Below, piece after piece: positions 34,071-44,525 of a stretch of DNA of 64,000 bases. Under the pieces are notes generated by a model, which was not told the DNA's origin, ran no database searches, and was given only the letters and a program-made list of their open reading frames with translations. The stretch's first letter is position 1. Each line of letters begins with the position of its first letter. Made by a program: the position numbers and the translations under genes. The DNA is from Diadema setosum. Its lineage: Eukaryota > Echinodermata > Echinoidea > Diadematoida > Diadematidae. The stretch covers positions 11,780,100-11,844,099 of the forward strand of contig CM067059.1 in assembly GCA_033980235.1 (NCBI GenBank), read 5' to 3'.

Positions 34071-34955
34071 TAAAGGCTACCCACAGCCACAGCACAGCTC
34101 AAGTGGCCTTACAGCTACCGTAGCCCATCTCATACGGCAAGCTATATGACATGAATTGACATAGCTGCTTCTCTCATTCTCCTTCTCCCTCCAGGTATTG
34201 AGTATAAATATAATTCCAGGGCGACAGTGATACAGTTTTTCTTCTCCAGTGTATAGCTCTAAAAATATTGCGGAATAAATCATGGACCTTGTAAGAAAAA
34301 TGAAATCATAATGATAATTACAGAGAGTCACGGTGATACAAATACACACATACCAGCTTGCCTGGGGCTATTAAACTTAATTGATGGGCTAGGGGGAAAT
34401 GCCAAGTATAGGATATTTGCCCAACTGCCTATTTAAGCAGGTAAGACACATCTTTTCTTGGCGATTTCCTGCAATTATAAGTATCATCATCATCAGCTAA
34501 TGGGCCAAATGGATTATAAGTGATAGCTCCCGTGCAGGATTCATGCTGAAAATTTTCAAAAAAGAAATGAATATCAGCACTCAGCAGCGGGATTTTTTTA
34601 TTTTTTTTTTAGATTATGTCGCTGTTTAAAACAAAATGTAAAAACTGTGCACAAGCGTAAAGACCACTCCCTCCCTTGGCATGCTTACTTCCCTCAGAGA
34701 TGTTCTGCTCTCTGGACCCTATACAAGGAAGTGAGCCAGGTGAATGTAAAGTGATTGTGTGCAACGCACGGCTGTTGCAACCGGGTTGCAACCGGCTAAG
34801 AATCTACTGAGAATCACTTCCTGATTCAAGGAAATTCATTGTATACCCGAATTACATGCCAGGTAACAAACTGAAGTACTTTCAATTGGCAATTAATCCA
34901 TTGATTTAAAGAGTGCATGTCAGTTCTGACAATGCATTGCATTAGTTATACATTG
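34071..34955. other. No gene recognised
   Basis: Unique-looking sequence with a T-run near 34594-34610 and the inverted word GGTTGCAACCGGTTGCAACC-like at about 34774-34796. No coding support. Confidence 0.4.
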
Positions 34956-35053
34956 TACCTATGTAAAACAAGATATTTCACTGCATGAAATTTTCACTAA
35001 TTGCTTCTGGCATTCAATGCGAATCTTGGTTCTTGCAAACTTTGCAATATTAA

Positions 35054-36076
35054 AGATAATAAAAAGTTTTGGTACCTCAAAAGCTTCCCTGAATTTCCTT
35101 GTCTTGGTTTGTGTTTCAGGTTAAAGTACGTTGTCTGTGAGAATTACTCGCCCCAAAGTGCTCTCATGTCCTAGTAATCATGCAATAATGGTTTCGTACC
35201 AGAGCCGACGCTGTACAGCGTCGATAAATATTGTACGAAACCACTGACTGCGACCAGCAGCGTGCAGCCCATTGTACGCATAGCTAACTGCGACCAGCAG
35301 CCCCATACGCATAGCGTAATGGGGCTTCGCATTGTAGCATTCGGGATCATGACAGAATTAGTATCGCGGGTAAATGTCAACTTAAAATCCAAAAATTTCT
35401 TCGATTTGAAGACTTACCAATTAAGTTGAAGTATTGAAAACAGGCTTCGAACAACGTTTGGTTCTGCCAATAGTCCCTTTCTGTTCGAATTGATGACTGA
35501 ATGTGACTCGGTCGAGAGGACCTTGGGAGAGCTACATACACTGGATACCATGGCCAGCGCATGCGCACACAAACATCTTATCCGTTCATGGATTTGAAAT
35601 TTGTGTGCATGCGATGTGTTCGCATGTACTGGCTGTAGTATTCAGTGTATTGTATGTAGCTCTCCTGAGGTCCTGTCGACCGAGTCACAATCAGTCATTA
35701 ATTCGAACAGAAAGGGACTATAGGCAGAACCAAACGTTGCCCGAAGCCTGTTTTCAATACTTCAACTTAATTGGTAAGTCTTCAAATTGAAGAAGTTATG
35801 GGATCTTAAGTTGACATTTACCCTGCGATACTAAATCTGTCATGATCCTGAATGCTACAATGCGAAGCCCGATTACGCTATGCGTATGGGACTACTGGTC
35901 GCTATGCGTATGGGGCTGCTGGTCGCAGTTAATTGCATGATTACTAAGACATGAGAGCACTTTGGGGCGAGTAAGTCTCACAGTGCTAGTTATATGAAAG
36001 GTACTTTAACCTGAAACACAAACTAAGACAAGGAAATTCAAGGACACTTTTGAGGTACCAAAACTTTTTATTATCT
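35054..36076. mobile_element. Palindromic element family B, copy 2 (1023 bp, TTAA-flanked)
   Basis: Same ends, arms, asymmetrical left-arm block and orientation as copy 1 (28733-29773), with few differences visible by eye. Small deletions include a GGTGCAGCCC word missing in the left arm. TTAA at 35050-35053 and 36077-36080; the latter is shared with the adjoining family A hairpin. Frames of 63-95 codons inside are palindrome by-products. Confidence 0.9.
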
Positions 36077-36468
36077 TTAAAGGGTGTGTACAGTTCTGGT
36101 TGAGGTAAGGATGTAGCATTTAACGTTTTGCGAGATATTCAGAAACTACTCTATGAGATGTCAAAGAGCATGCAATTCTAAGGGTATCAAAAGTCTATTT
36201 GATGAAAATCGGTTTTGAAATGGCTGAGATATCCAAAAACAAGGTGAAACACAGAGATCCTAATAAAAGGCTTGGCCTGTCATCTTTTATTATTATCACT
36301 TTTTGGATATCATTCAGCCATTTGAAAACCAATTTTCATCAAATAAACGTTGAACCCTTCTTCAAATTACATGCTCTTTCATATTTCATAAGAGGTTTCT
36401 CATTATCTCACTTAAATATGCTGAAAACATGAATCCCCACCTCAACCAGCACTGTACAGTCCCTTTAA
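36077..36468. mobile_element. Hairpin MITE family A, copy 4 (TTAA-bounded)
   Basis: Starts TTAAAGGGTGTGTACAG and ends CTGTACAGTCCCTTTAA, orientation as copies 1 and 2. It directly abuts palindrome B copy 2 and shares TTAA 36077-36080 with it. Confidence 0.9.
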
Positions 36469-36616
36469 AATGGGTATGAACATTTCTGCTTTTACAGTAG
36501 TTGCAGAGAATGAGAGTATAAAGCTCATTATGGACCTTGAGGTTTTGCTTATCAGCAAGCTTAACCAATGGCAATTGATAATTTGGAACTCTTCTCATCA
36601 TAATGATTAGGTAACC

Positions 36617-36812
36617 TACTGTAATAGTGGATTTTTTTGGCGCATTTCACGCAACCAGAAGCTAAAAATAAAGCACTCTTGCATACTCTTGCATGCCATA
36701 TGTTCTGGTAATTAATGTCCTAATTCCATGGAATTGAAAACATGCTAAATTCATCTTACCCAGCCTAGCGTGAAAAATTACTCACATTATGATAGTATAC
36801 ACTTTCACAGTA
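36617..36812. mobile_element. MITE family D, copy 2
   Basis: TACTGTAATAGTGGATTTTT at the left and ACTTTCACAGTA at the right. Inner words GCCATATGTTCTGGTAAT, CATGGAATTGAAAACATGC and GTGAAAAATTACTC match copy 1 (27512-27724). More decayed. Confidence 0.7.
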
Positions 36813-36933
36813 CAGACAGTATTCAATGGCAAGAGTAGTAAACCCATCCACACACATACATGTACATGTACACTCGTACCAGTAGGCCTACATGTATATA
36901 TGTACAGACAATATCAACAAGATTTGGTAATAT

Positions 36934-37493
36934 TTAAAAGACAAGTTCACCTTCATAAACATAAGGATTGACAGAATGCAGCAATATTAGTAGAACACAT
37001 CAGTGAAAGTTTGAGGAAAATTGGACAATCGATGCAAAAGTTATGAATTTTTAAAATTTTTGTGTTGGAACCGCCGGACGAGGAGACTACTAAGGCTCGT
37101 GATGTCATATGAGTACAACCGTATAAAGAAAATGTAAAGAAAATTCAACATATTTTCACTTTTTTTGCATAATAAAAGAGCACTTGACTTGCCTCTCTCT
37201 AAAGGCAATGGGAATAGTATTACCCATATCATATGTCAGTAACGAGTCAAGGCAATGTGTACTTTTTTCAAAAGATGAAATTTTGTGAAATTCTCTTTAT
37301 ATTTTCCGTTGTACGCATGTGACATCATACACTGCAGTAGTCTTCTCATCCAGCAGTGACTGTACAAAAACTTGAAAAATTCATAACTTTTGAACGGATT
37401 GTCCGATTTTCCTCAAACTTTCAATGATGTGTTCTACTAATATTGCTACATTCTCTCAATCCTTATGTTAATGAAGGTGAACTTGTCCTTTAA
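36934..37493. mobile_element. Hairpin MITE family G (TTAA-bounded, 552 bp between TTAA sites)
   Basis: TTAA then AAGACAAGTTCACCTTCATA at the left; ATGAAGGTGAACTTGTCCT then TTAA at the right. The outer 150 bases or so on each side are inverted copies (AAACATAAGGATTGA / TCAATCCTTATGTT, GAAAGTTTGAGGAAAATTGG / CGATTTTCCTCAAACTTTC). The middle also pairs (CATATGA...GTCATATG region and GTGATGTCAT). Non-coding. Confidence 0.85.
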
Positions 37494-39129
37494 TAGTAAA
37501 GACACAACAGAATAATCATGAAGGATTGATTAAGAGTAGATCAAGGCATACAGCAGGGTCTGGCAGGGGCACTGTGCATGCATGAATCACGTTTAACTAG
37601 TACGAAAAACAATTTTTAATACATCTGGTGCAAACAGAAGTGGGGTGGGTGGGTGTCCCAAAATTTGCAAAAGGAGCTCTTTCCTAATCAGTCTTATGTC
37701 TACACTATCACAAAAACAAAATTCTATAAAAATTGTTAGATCTTGACTGGCACATTAACTCCATTAGGTTCTAGTAGGGCTCTAGACCATAACAAGAATC
37801 TAAAATTACTTTACTTACCTAGATCTAACAACAAATGAGAGATTGGTTATCGGTTAGGTCCTATGTCTACTCTACAATAAACTACACGACTACATTTTAC
37901 TGAAAATTGCAGAGGCAAATTCGACTTGAAGGTGCAGGTGACGGCACATGTCTCAATTTAAATAATTAAATTTAATTCCAATTCAATCAGTAATTTCTTA
38001 CATAAACAAAATACAACTACACATGCACAGTTAAACCTGATTTACACACCCGTGATGAATGCTCTTTGCAATTTTAGCAGAGTGGTACTGTAGCCCGACC
38101 GGGCCCTGTTGAGTATTAGTTAGCAGAGTGGTATAAAATACAGACACAACTGCATCAATCATGTTTAAATTAATTAATTTAACTTCATTTCTCACTGCAC
38201 GTTTGTTACAGCAGGAAATCGGGTTCCATAGAATCGGCTACTCTACTCCATAACTGGGCGCTAGAGCATTAAAAAAGTGCTATGATTTCTAGTATGAATG
38301 GTCTGCTAACAAATGTGGCTCCTGATCATGCCGATCCTGTGATGCAGAATGCCGTTTACACGACCCAGTGCTCACCGCGATCGCGAGGTCTCGGCGCGGC
38401 GGCGGGGTAAACGTGCCTGCCGCTTGGGTGTTCGCGCGGCCAAGCTTCCGTTCACTTTCGGGTCACAGATGTGTACTATTTCCCCGACTCTTTCCACAAG
38501 ATTCCTCAATTACCACATTTTACGAGACATTTGCCGTATACTATACCTTGGAAGTTCTCTCTTCCATACATACAAGCTCCCGACGTAGGCCACAGCAAGC
38601 ATTAAGCAGCTAAAAACTGCTTTCGTTGGCGTCAAGCACGGGAAGGCAATGTTTCCTATGTACGAAGCCATCTTTCCACCATACCGACCATTGCCAGCGA
38701 TGGAGCCGATTGGGCTTGTGTTGCATGCTACATGTACACATGCACAGCTGTGGATTGCTGGTGGTTTGTGTGTACGTGTGTGTGCACACAGTCATGTAGG
38801 CTAGCAGTGTATGCCCTCAGTCGTGCAGTGACTGCTAACATTGCCCGTGCACCGACAAAAGATGGCGACATTTTAAATTCTTGAACCAAGACAACATCAA
38901 AGAGATTTTTCTCCTCTGCACCACACTCTTTGGACAACATGCAGCGGTTTGTTTGGGGATTTTCCCCTTCAACTACTAGTAACACTTCGGCAATTAATCG
39001 ATAGGCAATGTACAAAAAATATTTGGATGATATACCATAGACGTGATTAGCTTGAAATAAATGTTTCCCATCACTACTGTGGAGCTTTGCGACGGATTGT
39101 CAAATCTCCTATACTATACATTACCACAA
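37494..39129. other. No gene recognised; one CpG-rich patch
   Basis: Mostly AT-rich. About 38345-38460 is CpG-rich, with CGCGATCGCGAGGTC and GGCGCGGCGGCGGGG, and GCCGTTTACACG...GGGTAAACG words that resemble the ends of a short GC-rich MITE. The overlapping plus-strand frames there have no recognisable domain. Confidence 0.4.
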
Positions 39130-39280
39130 TTCATTCATTTTATTCATTTCCATTCTCATTTTTCTTCCAACAAAACATAACACAGAGTAAATAAGGAATT
39201 ATATCATAAAAATAATATACATTAAAAGTTATGTTTAGAGAGGAAAAGAGAACTGGGAGGTCCATTCAAAAAGTTATGAC
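39130..39280. repeat. Dispersed repeat H, copy 1
   Basis: ATTCATTCATTTTATTCATT, then CAACAAAACATAACAC and TTATGTTTAGAGAGGAAAAG. The same order (TTCATTTCATT tract, CAAACATAACAC, TTATGTTTGGAGGAAAAAA) occurs at about 55440-55650, so the two are copies of one dispersed repeat. Type unknown; it might be a retroposon 3' end. Confidence 0.5.
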
Positions 39281-39396
39281 AATGTGGACATGGCTCAATG
39301 ACTTCCCCCGATTGGGTGTGTTGTGTTGTGTGCGTGTGTGTTTGTGGATTCCTACCAACATTGCCCACAAAATTTACCGGGGAAAATTTAACATAC

Positions 39397-39643
39397 GAAG
39401 GGTTTGTTTGCAAAAACCGATAAGTTCATTTTTGAAGATTTTGAAGTACGATCTCTGTGAAAAAGTACAAAATAATACCTTTTAAATGATGTATTGGTCA
39501 CTACATATAAAGGTATATTTTTGAAGTTATGGTCAAAAGAAGCAAATTTTTTTTTATTATTCTCTTTATTTTTCTTGAACTTTAATCGCAAATATCTCCA
39601 TTTGGCAAATATGGACTTATCGGTTTTTGCAAACAAACTCTTC
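39397..39643. mobile_element. MITE with TIR GAAGGGTTTGTTTGCAAAAA (247 bp)
   Basis: GAAGGGTTTGTTTGCAAAAA CCGATAAG at the left mirrors CTTATCGG TTTTTGCAAACAAACTCTTC at the right, inverted repeats of about 28 bases. The pairing continues further in (TTCATTTTTGAAG, AATAATACCTTT / AAAGGTATATTTTTGAAG). The frames at 39388-39669 are by-products of this element. Confidence 0.8.
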
Positions 39644-39888
39644 ATGTATGTATGTATTACGTATTTCACTTTACTAGCATAATGAAGAGTGAGATGATTT
39701 GCCTCTTTCAGAAAGCAGGGGTAATACCAATATAAAAATCAGTGAAAAAATAATTCAAACTATGTGATAGATATTCATCATGATCATGCGAACTACGGCA
39801 AAATGTTCCTTTCATACAACAAATATTTGATTGCAGTATTCTCTGGTTTCAGAGACGCAGGCTTATCACTCACTCTGTTGAGACTTGG

Positions 39889-40535
39889 TGTTCCGAAAGT
39901 TCATTATTCAGAAACACACAAATTCCACATACCTAGGTGTTACTCTCTAAAAAAAAAAAATCGAGTGAAAATATTCACTCTTAAAAGAGTGATTACAAAA
40001 AAGAGTGAATTTAGAGTGAATTTCGAGTGAATTTCGAGTGAAAATGTTCATTATCACTCGTTTTAGAGTGACGTCAGGGATCACTCCAAAATCTTCGAGT
40101 GATCCCTGAGGTCACTCCAAAATGAGTGAAAATAAAGATTTTCACTCAAAATTCACTCCAATTTCACTTTAAATTCACTCTTTTTTGTATTCACTCTTTT
40201 AAGAGTGAATATTTTCACTCGATTTTTTTTTAGAGAGTAGTTAATCCGAAAATGGGAAGGGTTCATTGATCCAAACATTTATGACATCATTCCGAAAGTT
40301 CGTTATTGTAAGCTTCGTTATCATGAGTGGTTTGTTATAGTCCAAAAATGAAAAAGGGTTCGTTCTTCCGAAGGTTCGTTAATCCAAAAATGGAAAAAAA
40401 AAAGCGCACTAATGAACCTTTGGGATCATACAAACATTTCGAAATAACGAATCTTATTTTTATTTTCGTTTTTGGATTAACTAACCCTCGGAATAACGAA
40501 CCTAATATCACTTTCGGATCAACGATCCTTTGGAT
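39889..40535. mobile_element. Degenerate TTCGTTAATCC-type repeat, split by a palindromic element
   Basis: Left remnant 39889-39940 (GTTCCGAAAGTTCATTATTC). The right part 40240-40535 is full of GTTCGTTAATCCAAAAATGG-like words in both orientations: TTCCGAAGGTTCG, AATAACGAACC, TTTGGATTAAC. It is an inverted array of a short word. The palindrome 39941-40239 sits inside it. Confidence 0.6.
39941..40239. mobile_element. Near-perfect 299-bp palindrome built from GAGTGAA words
   Basis: TACTCTCTAAAA ... TTTTAGAGAGTA with A-run/T-run next to each end. From both sides the order is TCGAGTGAAAATATTCACTC, TTAAAAGAGTGA, AAAAAAGAGTGAATTTA. It meets at a centre near 40085-40092 where GAGTGATCCC / GGGATCACTC pair. 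Inside each arm the 9-11-base word GAGTGAATTT/GAGTGACGTCA repeats. TA or GT borders could be the target duplication. Non-coding. Confidence 0.85.
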
Positions 40536-40705
40536 GAAAGATAGATCGTAAACGAACGAAAAGTAACTATGTCGAGATTAAAAATTCATCCTTTTTTTTT
40601 TCTTTTTTTCTTTTTTTTGACCGTCAGCATGTTAGAAGGGGAGTCCTAAACCCTACTAATATTTATCTTTTCTCAATCCAGTGCGAAGTAATAGGTAGCA
40701 GGACT

Positions 40706-40843
40706 GGGGGCATTTCATGAAGCATTTTGTCCGACAACTTTGTCGGACAAATTTGCTCTGAGCCAATCAGATGCAAGGATTTCAGCAGCTTGTAACAGCT
40801 TGCCAGAAAAATATCCGACCAAAGCGCTTCATGAAATGCCCCC
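40706..40843. mobile_element. MITE with TIR GGGGGCATTTCATGAAGC
   Basis: GGGGGCATTTCATGAAGC at the left and GCTTCATGAAATGCCCCC at the right (the C-run is extended to about 40854). Inside is the small palindrome TTGTCCGACAACTTTGTCGG followed by ACAA. Flanks AGGACT and AGGTCT may be a decayed target duplication. Confidence 0.8.
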
Positions 40844-40859
40844 CCCCCCCCCCCAGGTC

Positions 40860-42326
40860 TGATATCTCCGAGTACATATATCATATGAAATGGCAACAAA
40901 TGTACATAACTGTATTATTTTTATCATAATCATCAGCTCTCTTGCCAGGCTATTAGGCCTACATTCATTTTGACTTTATCAATGAATTTTGTTAAGGCGA
41001 GTGGATCCTATTTTCATATCGCATTATTATTGGTCACATAGGCATAGAAAGGAATGTATCGTCACAATGTTACATACAAGTGGATAGATAATCGGAATAT
41101 TAAGGTGACATGCCACAAAAAGCATACAATTCAAGTCAAACGTATTATGGTTGCAGAATACTATAGCTGCATACAGTGTTTTATAGCAGAAAAAAAATCA
41201 TTTTCATCACTCCAATGCAATTAGAATGTTCTTTCAATGGGATTCACGGTTGCCTCTGTTCGTTGTCATGATTATTATGATGATAATGATAGCCTTCGTC
41301 TCTGAGAACGCGCGGTGTTGAATTAGTACTCGTGGGTCTTGTTGTCAACGAGTTGACGAAATAATGACCGTCCAGATCTCGAGAGATAAAGGTACCTTCG
41401 TTTCGATCGGCACGTCACTACTCATCGCCGTGGTATGCGGTCTACCCCACGTGCACAGTGGACGGCACCCGAACCGATAAATCATAATTAAACGGCAAGG
41501 ATGATATTGCCGGGATTCCATTCTGCTGTGATCGATCGAAGTCGACGATACTATCGCTCGGGCCTCGTCCATGGACGATGCGTATGCAAATTGTCATTGA
41601 AAAAGGAGCATGAGTCTTTTTAGGTTCTCCTCATCACGAATATCACATTGTCAATTATTTTAGGTAAAAATTGAAGTATTTTATTTCTAGAATTCATTTT
41701 GGTGTCTGAAGGACATGAAACAAATTGGTTCAACCTGTCTTACGGCTAATAGGCAATATTGTAAATGGACATGAACTGAACTGGGGCAAACCCAACGGGC
41801 GTTTTACCATTCCCTCTTCATCATCTTTACTCTAAAAAAAGGCCCATGTGTTACTGTCAACTAATTCCTGTAGATAATGAATAAATAAATGGAAAAAAAA
41901 GAGTAAACTGCCATGTAACTTCACTGTCCGGTATTGATATTCCATATTATTTATTGATTAATTGATTATTTCATTTGGTCATCTATTTCTTTCGTCTATT
42001 TATTGATCTATTCATTCATTCATTCATTCATTCATTCATTCAGAGCTAATTTCAGATCATGCAACACCCCACTTCAGTGGCATTGTTAAAAAGTTCGACA
42101 TTTCATATTACACCATTGCTATTCTATGATCAATCTATTGCATGTCACCAACATTCATTTCTTTTGTTTCAAATTCCTACCTCGGACAAGACAAGACGAG
42201 ACATGTCTGTTTGGAGATGCCTCGAGATGTTCAGTCAAGTTTCGCCGTTTCACCCTCACCCTCCATCAAGAAAAAAAAATCAGTTTACGGGGGCTTCATT
42301 TCAAAATTTTACCTGAACATAGAAAG

Positions 42327-42367
<41 letters not shown>

Positions 42368-43040
42368 CATGAATATTATTGTCGTTATTGTTGCTTAGTT
42401 ACTGTTTTATGTAAAGCGTATAATTCCTCGATAATGACTCTCTCACAATCATGTCCTTCTCTTTGATTGTAAGAACCAAATCAATAAAATTGCAGTGACG
42501 TCAAAATAAACTTAAAGTAGCAACGACACGAATATACAAACTAAACTGGAAAAAAAAAAGTATTAATAAAAGAGCCCACAACTCGTTGGCGGTAGCTGTT
42601 CTAGCAGCCGACAATCACCACACATTATCATCTATATAGGATGTTTTAGCGGCGCATTAAAAACGCGTATTGTAGTCCGCTCAATTTTTACCGTTCAATA
42701 TCGGAGCATATTGAACGAATCGCATAGACCAACGTATTAATTCCCCATAGGCTACCGTTGTTAATTGCCGTTCAAGATCACACGATATTCAATTCTGTCT
42801 CGTTTATTGCGTGAGCGCTTGCCGAATGCGCAAATGCTTGCTACTAAGTGCGCGTCATTTTGTTACATTTTTCACACGCGCGCAAACATCTTGCTAGTTG
42901 TTTGTTTCAATACGCAGTTTTAGGGGCTTCCCCTTTTCAGCGCTGGGATGGGACTGCCGAGTCAACTTCAAAGATAAGTAGAAGCCGGGTAATTTTGTGC
43001 AGTTCATGGTTGCTCTACTTCATTGTATAGATGATAATAA
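40860..43040. other. No gene recognised; CpG-containing unique sequence, (TTCA)n and (AT)n
   Basis: 41300-41580 and 42590-43000 are richer in CpG than the neighbourhood. They could be regulatory or first-exon sequence, but I can support no coding frame (75 codons at 41345-41572 minus, unrecognised). Microsatellites: (ATTC)n about 42010-42042 and (AT)n about 42330-42364. Confidence 0.4.
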
Positions 43041-43185
43041 TTATATTGGATGGCCTTGATTCATGGAATACCAGGGAATATTGCACTCGTTAGAGTCAAT
43101 ATTGCACTCATCTTCGATTCGTGCAATATTGGCCCTAACTCGTGCAATATTCCCTGGTATCCCATTCATAGCCATCCAATATAAT
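43041..43185. mobile_element. Fold-back element, 145 bp
   Basis: TTATATTGGATGGCC ... GGAATACCAGGGAATATTGC at the left is mirrored by GCAATATTCCCTGGTATCCC ... GGCTATCCAATATAA-like sequence at the right (GCCATCCAATATAA). The loop carries ATTGCACTC / TCGTGCAATATTGG words, so even the loop is partly self-complementary. Confidence 0.8.
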
Positions 43186-44169
43186 ATAAATATTCAAGTC
43201 TTCAGGCCTCATTAGGTTTAACAATGAGAGATACGGCAGCATGTGGAGAAAACGGTATCCACATCATTCGTGTGTGCGCCGCGCCGCCGCGCGTCTTTCT
43301 CGTGCGGGGTTGGACTCATGTCGTGTGAAGCTTGTGGCTCGTACGTCACACAGGGAGAAAAGAAACAGAAGTGAACCGCAAACTTGCCCCTAATTAGTAT
43401 ACATTATTAGATTATTCTTCTGTCCACACTAATGCAATTAAGTCTCCTGTATTGCGTCATTACACACGCTGTGGTGGTATGACGTTGGGGGAAACATAAG
43501 AAAGTGCGATATATAGAAAGAGACAGATACACATATGATTATTAATAACTATCACTGCGGGCTGCACTATAGGTGAATACATAAGAGTACTTACCCAAGC
43601 AATACAAATATCTATCATTAAGGTCACGTATCTCACGGTATCAAGCACTGACAACAGCTGAATCCCAGTTTGGCATAATTCGCACTGTGTAAGTTTTGTT
43701 TAAAAACGTTCATGCATGCTTTTATACTTGATGCTAAATCGATGAATCTGTCAAAATCTAGAGAAATTTTCTGATCGTCATCTATTTACACATCATTACC
43801 ACAGTATTACATTCATCATCATCATCATCGTCATCATCATCATCATCATCATCGTCATCATCATCATCATCAATGTCCCAATCACAGCTTTCATCATCGT
43901 AGTTATCATAATAATGTGATCATGAAGGTGATCGTGATGTACGGCCTGCTCCCAGCGTATGATTATGCAATATCTCGTGCTCTACATAATATCAAACAAC
44001 TCAGTCAGAACTGCAAATCTAATAAGACTTTTTATCTAAAAAATATTTTGTGAGTCTCCGGCAGCCTTTGTGATGAATGTTAACCTTTATACTGGCGACT
44101 GCGTTGAAATGATATCCTCCTCAAATGCTAACTCATTGATCATGCTAACATAATTGTATACATTACTAC
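43186..44169. other. No gene recognised; (CAT)n array
   Basis: CpG-rich GCGCCGCGCCGCCGCGCG near 43276-43294. A (CAT)n/(CGT) array lies at about 43813-43873. No supported exon. Confidence 0.45.
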
Positions 44170-44525
44170 TTAAAGGTTTATCTTTGGGAGCAGTGATTTT
44201 AAGAATGTTCAAGATATCACATTTATGTGTAGGTCTGTTGTATCACAAAACGACCTACCATTTAAAATTTTTGCAATAAAGCCTTAAATATATGGAGATA
44301 TCAGTATTTTTTTCAATAAACCGTAACTGTAGACGTTTTAATCTGGAAGTATTCTTATTATAACTATTGTTCACATTTTGTGTATTTAACAATACTTAAC
44401 ATCGATTATACGGACTCAGTTTTTTTACAGTGGTTGTTTCTATCCCTAACTCGCATTTTAGAACTAGTTTAAAACACTAATCCTGGGTTTTTGTTTCATC
44501 TGCAAATGGTAAACTATGCCTTTAA
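44170..44525. mobile_element. TTAA-bounded element family F, copy 1
   Basis: TTAA then AGGTTTATCTTTGGGAGCAG at the left; TCTGCAAATGGTAAACTATGCC then TTTAA at the right. Inner landmarks shared with the other copies: GAGCAGTGATTT, AATAAACCGTAACTG, AATACTTAACATCGATT, CCCTAACTCGCATT. The intact CTTAACATCGATT word matters: in the copy at 50950-51835 exactly this TTAA is interrupted by another element. Confidence 0.75.

Larger units (their letters stand above)
34957..36499. mobile_element. MITE family C, copy 3, split by two later insertions
   Basis: The left part (about 34957-35053: TATGTAAAACAAGATATTTC, GCATGAAATTTTCACTAATTG, CTGGCATTCAATGCG) and the right part (about 36469-36499: CATTTCTGCTTTTACAGTA) match the two ends of family C. 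Copy 1 at 298-508 has an uninterrupted CTATTAAAGATGC at the split point, so the interrupting DNA entered at that TTAA. The inserted block is palindrome B followed by a family A hairpin. Confidence 0.75.

Noticed and set aside
38090..38135. TTAGCAGAGTGGTA word resembling a tRNA A-box
   Set aside because: No B-box (GGTTCRANNCC) at the right distance and no cloverleaf could be drawn.
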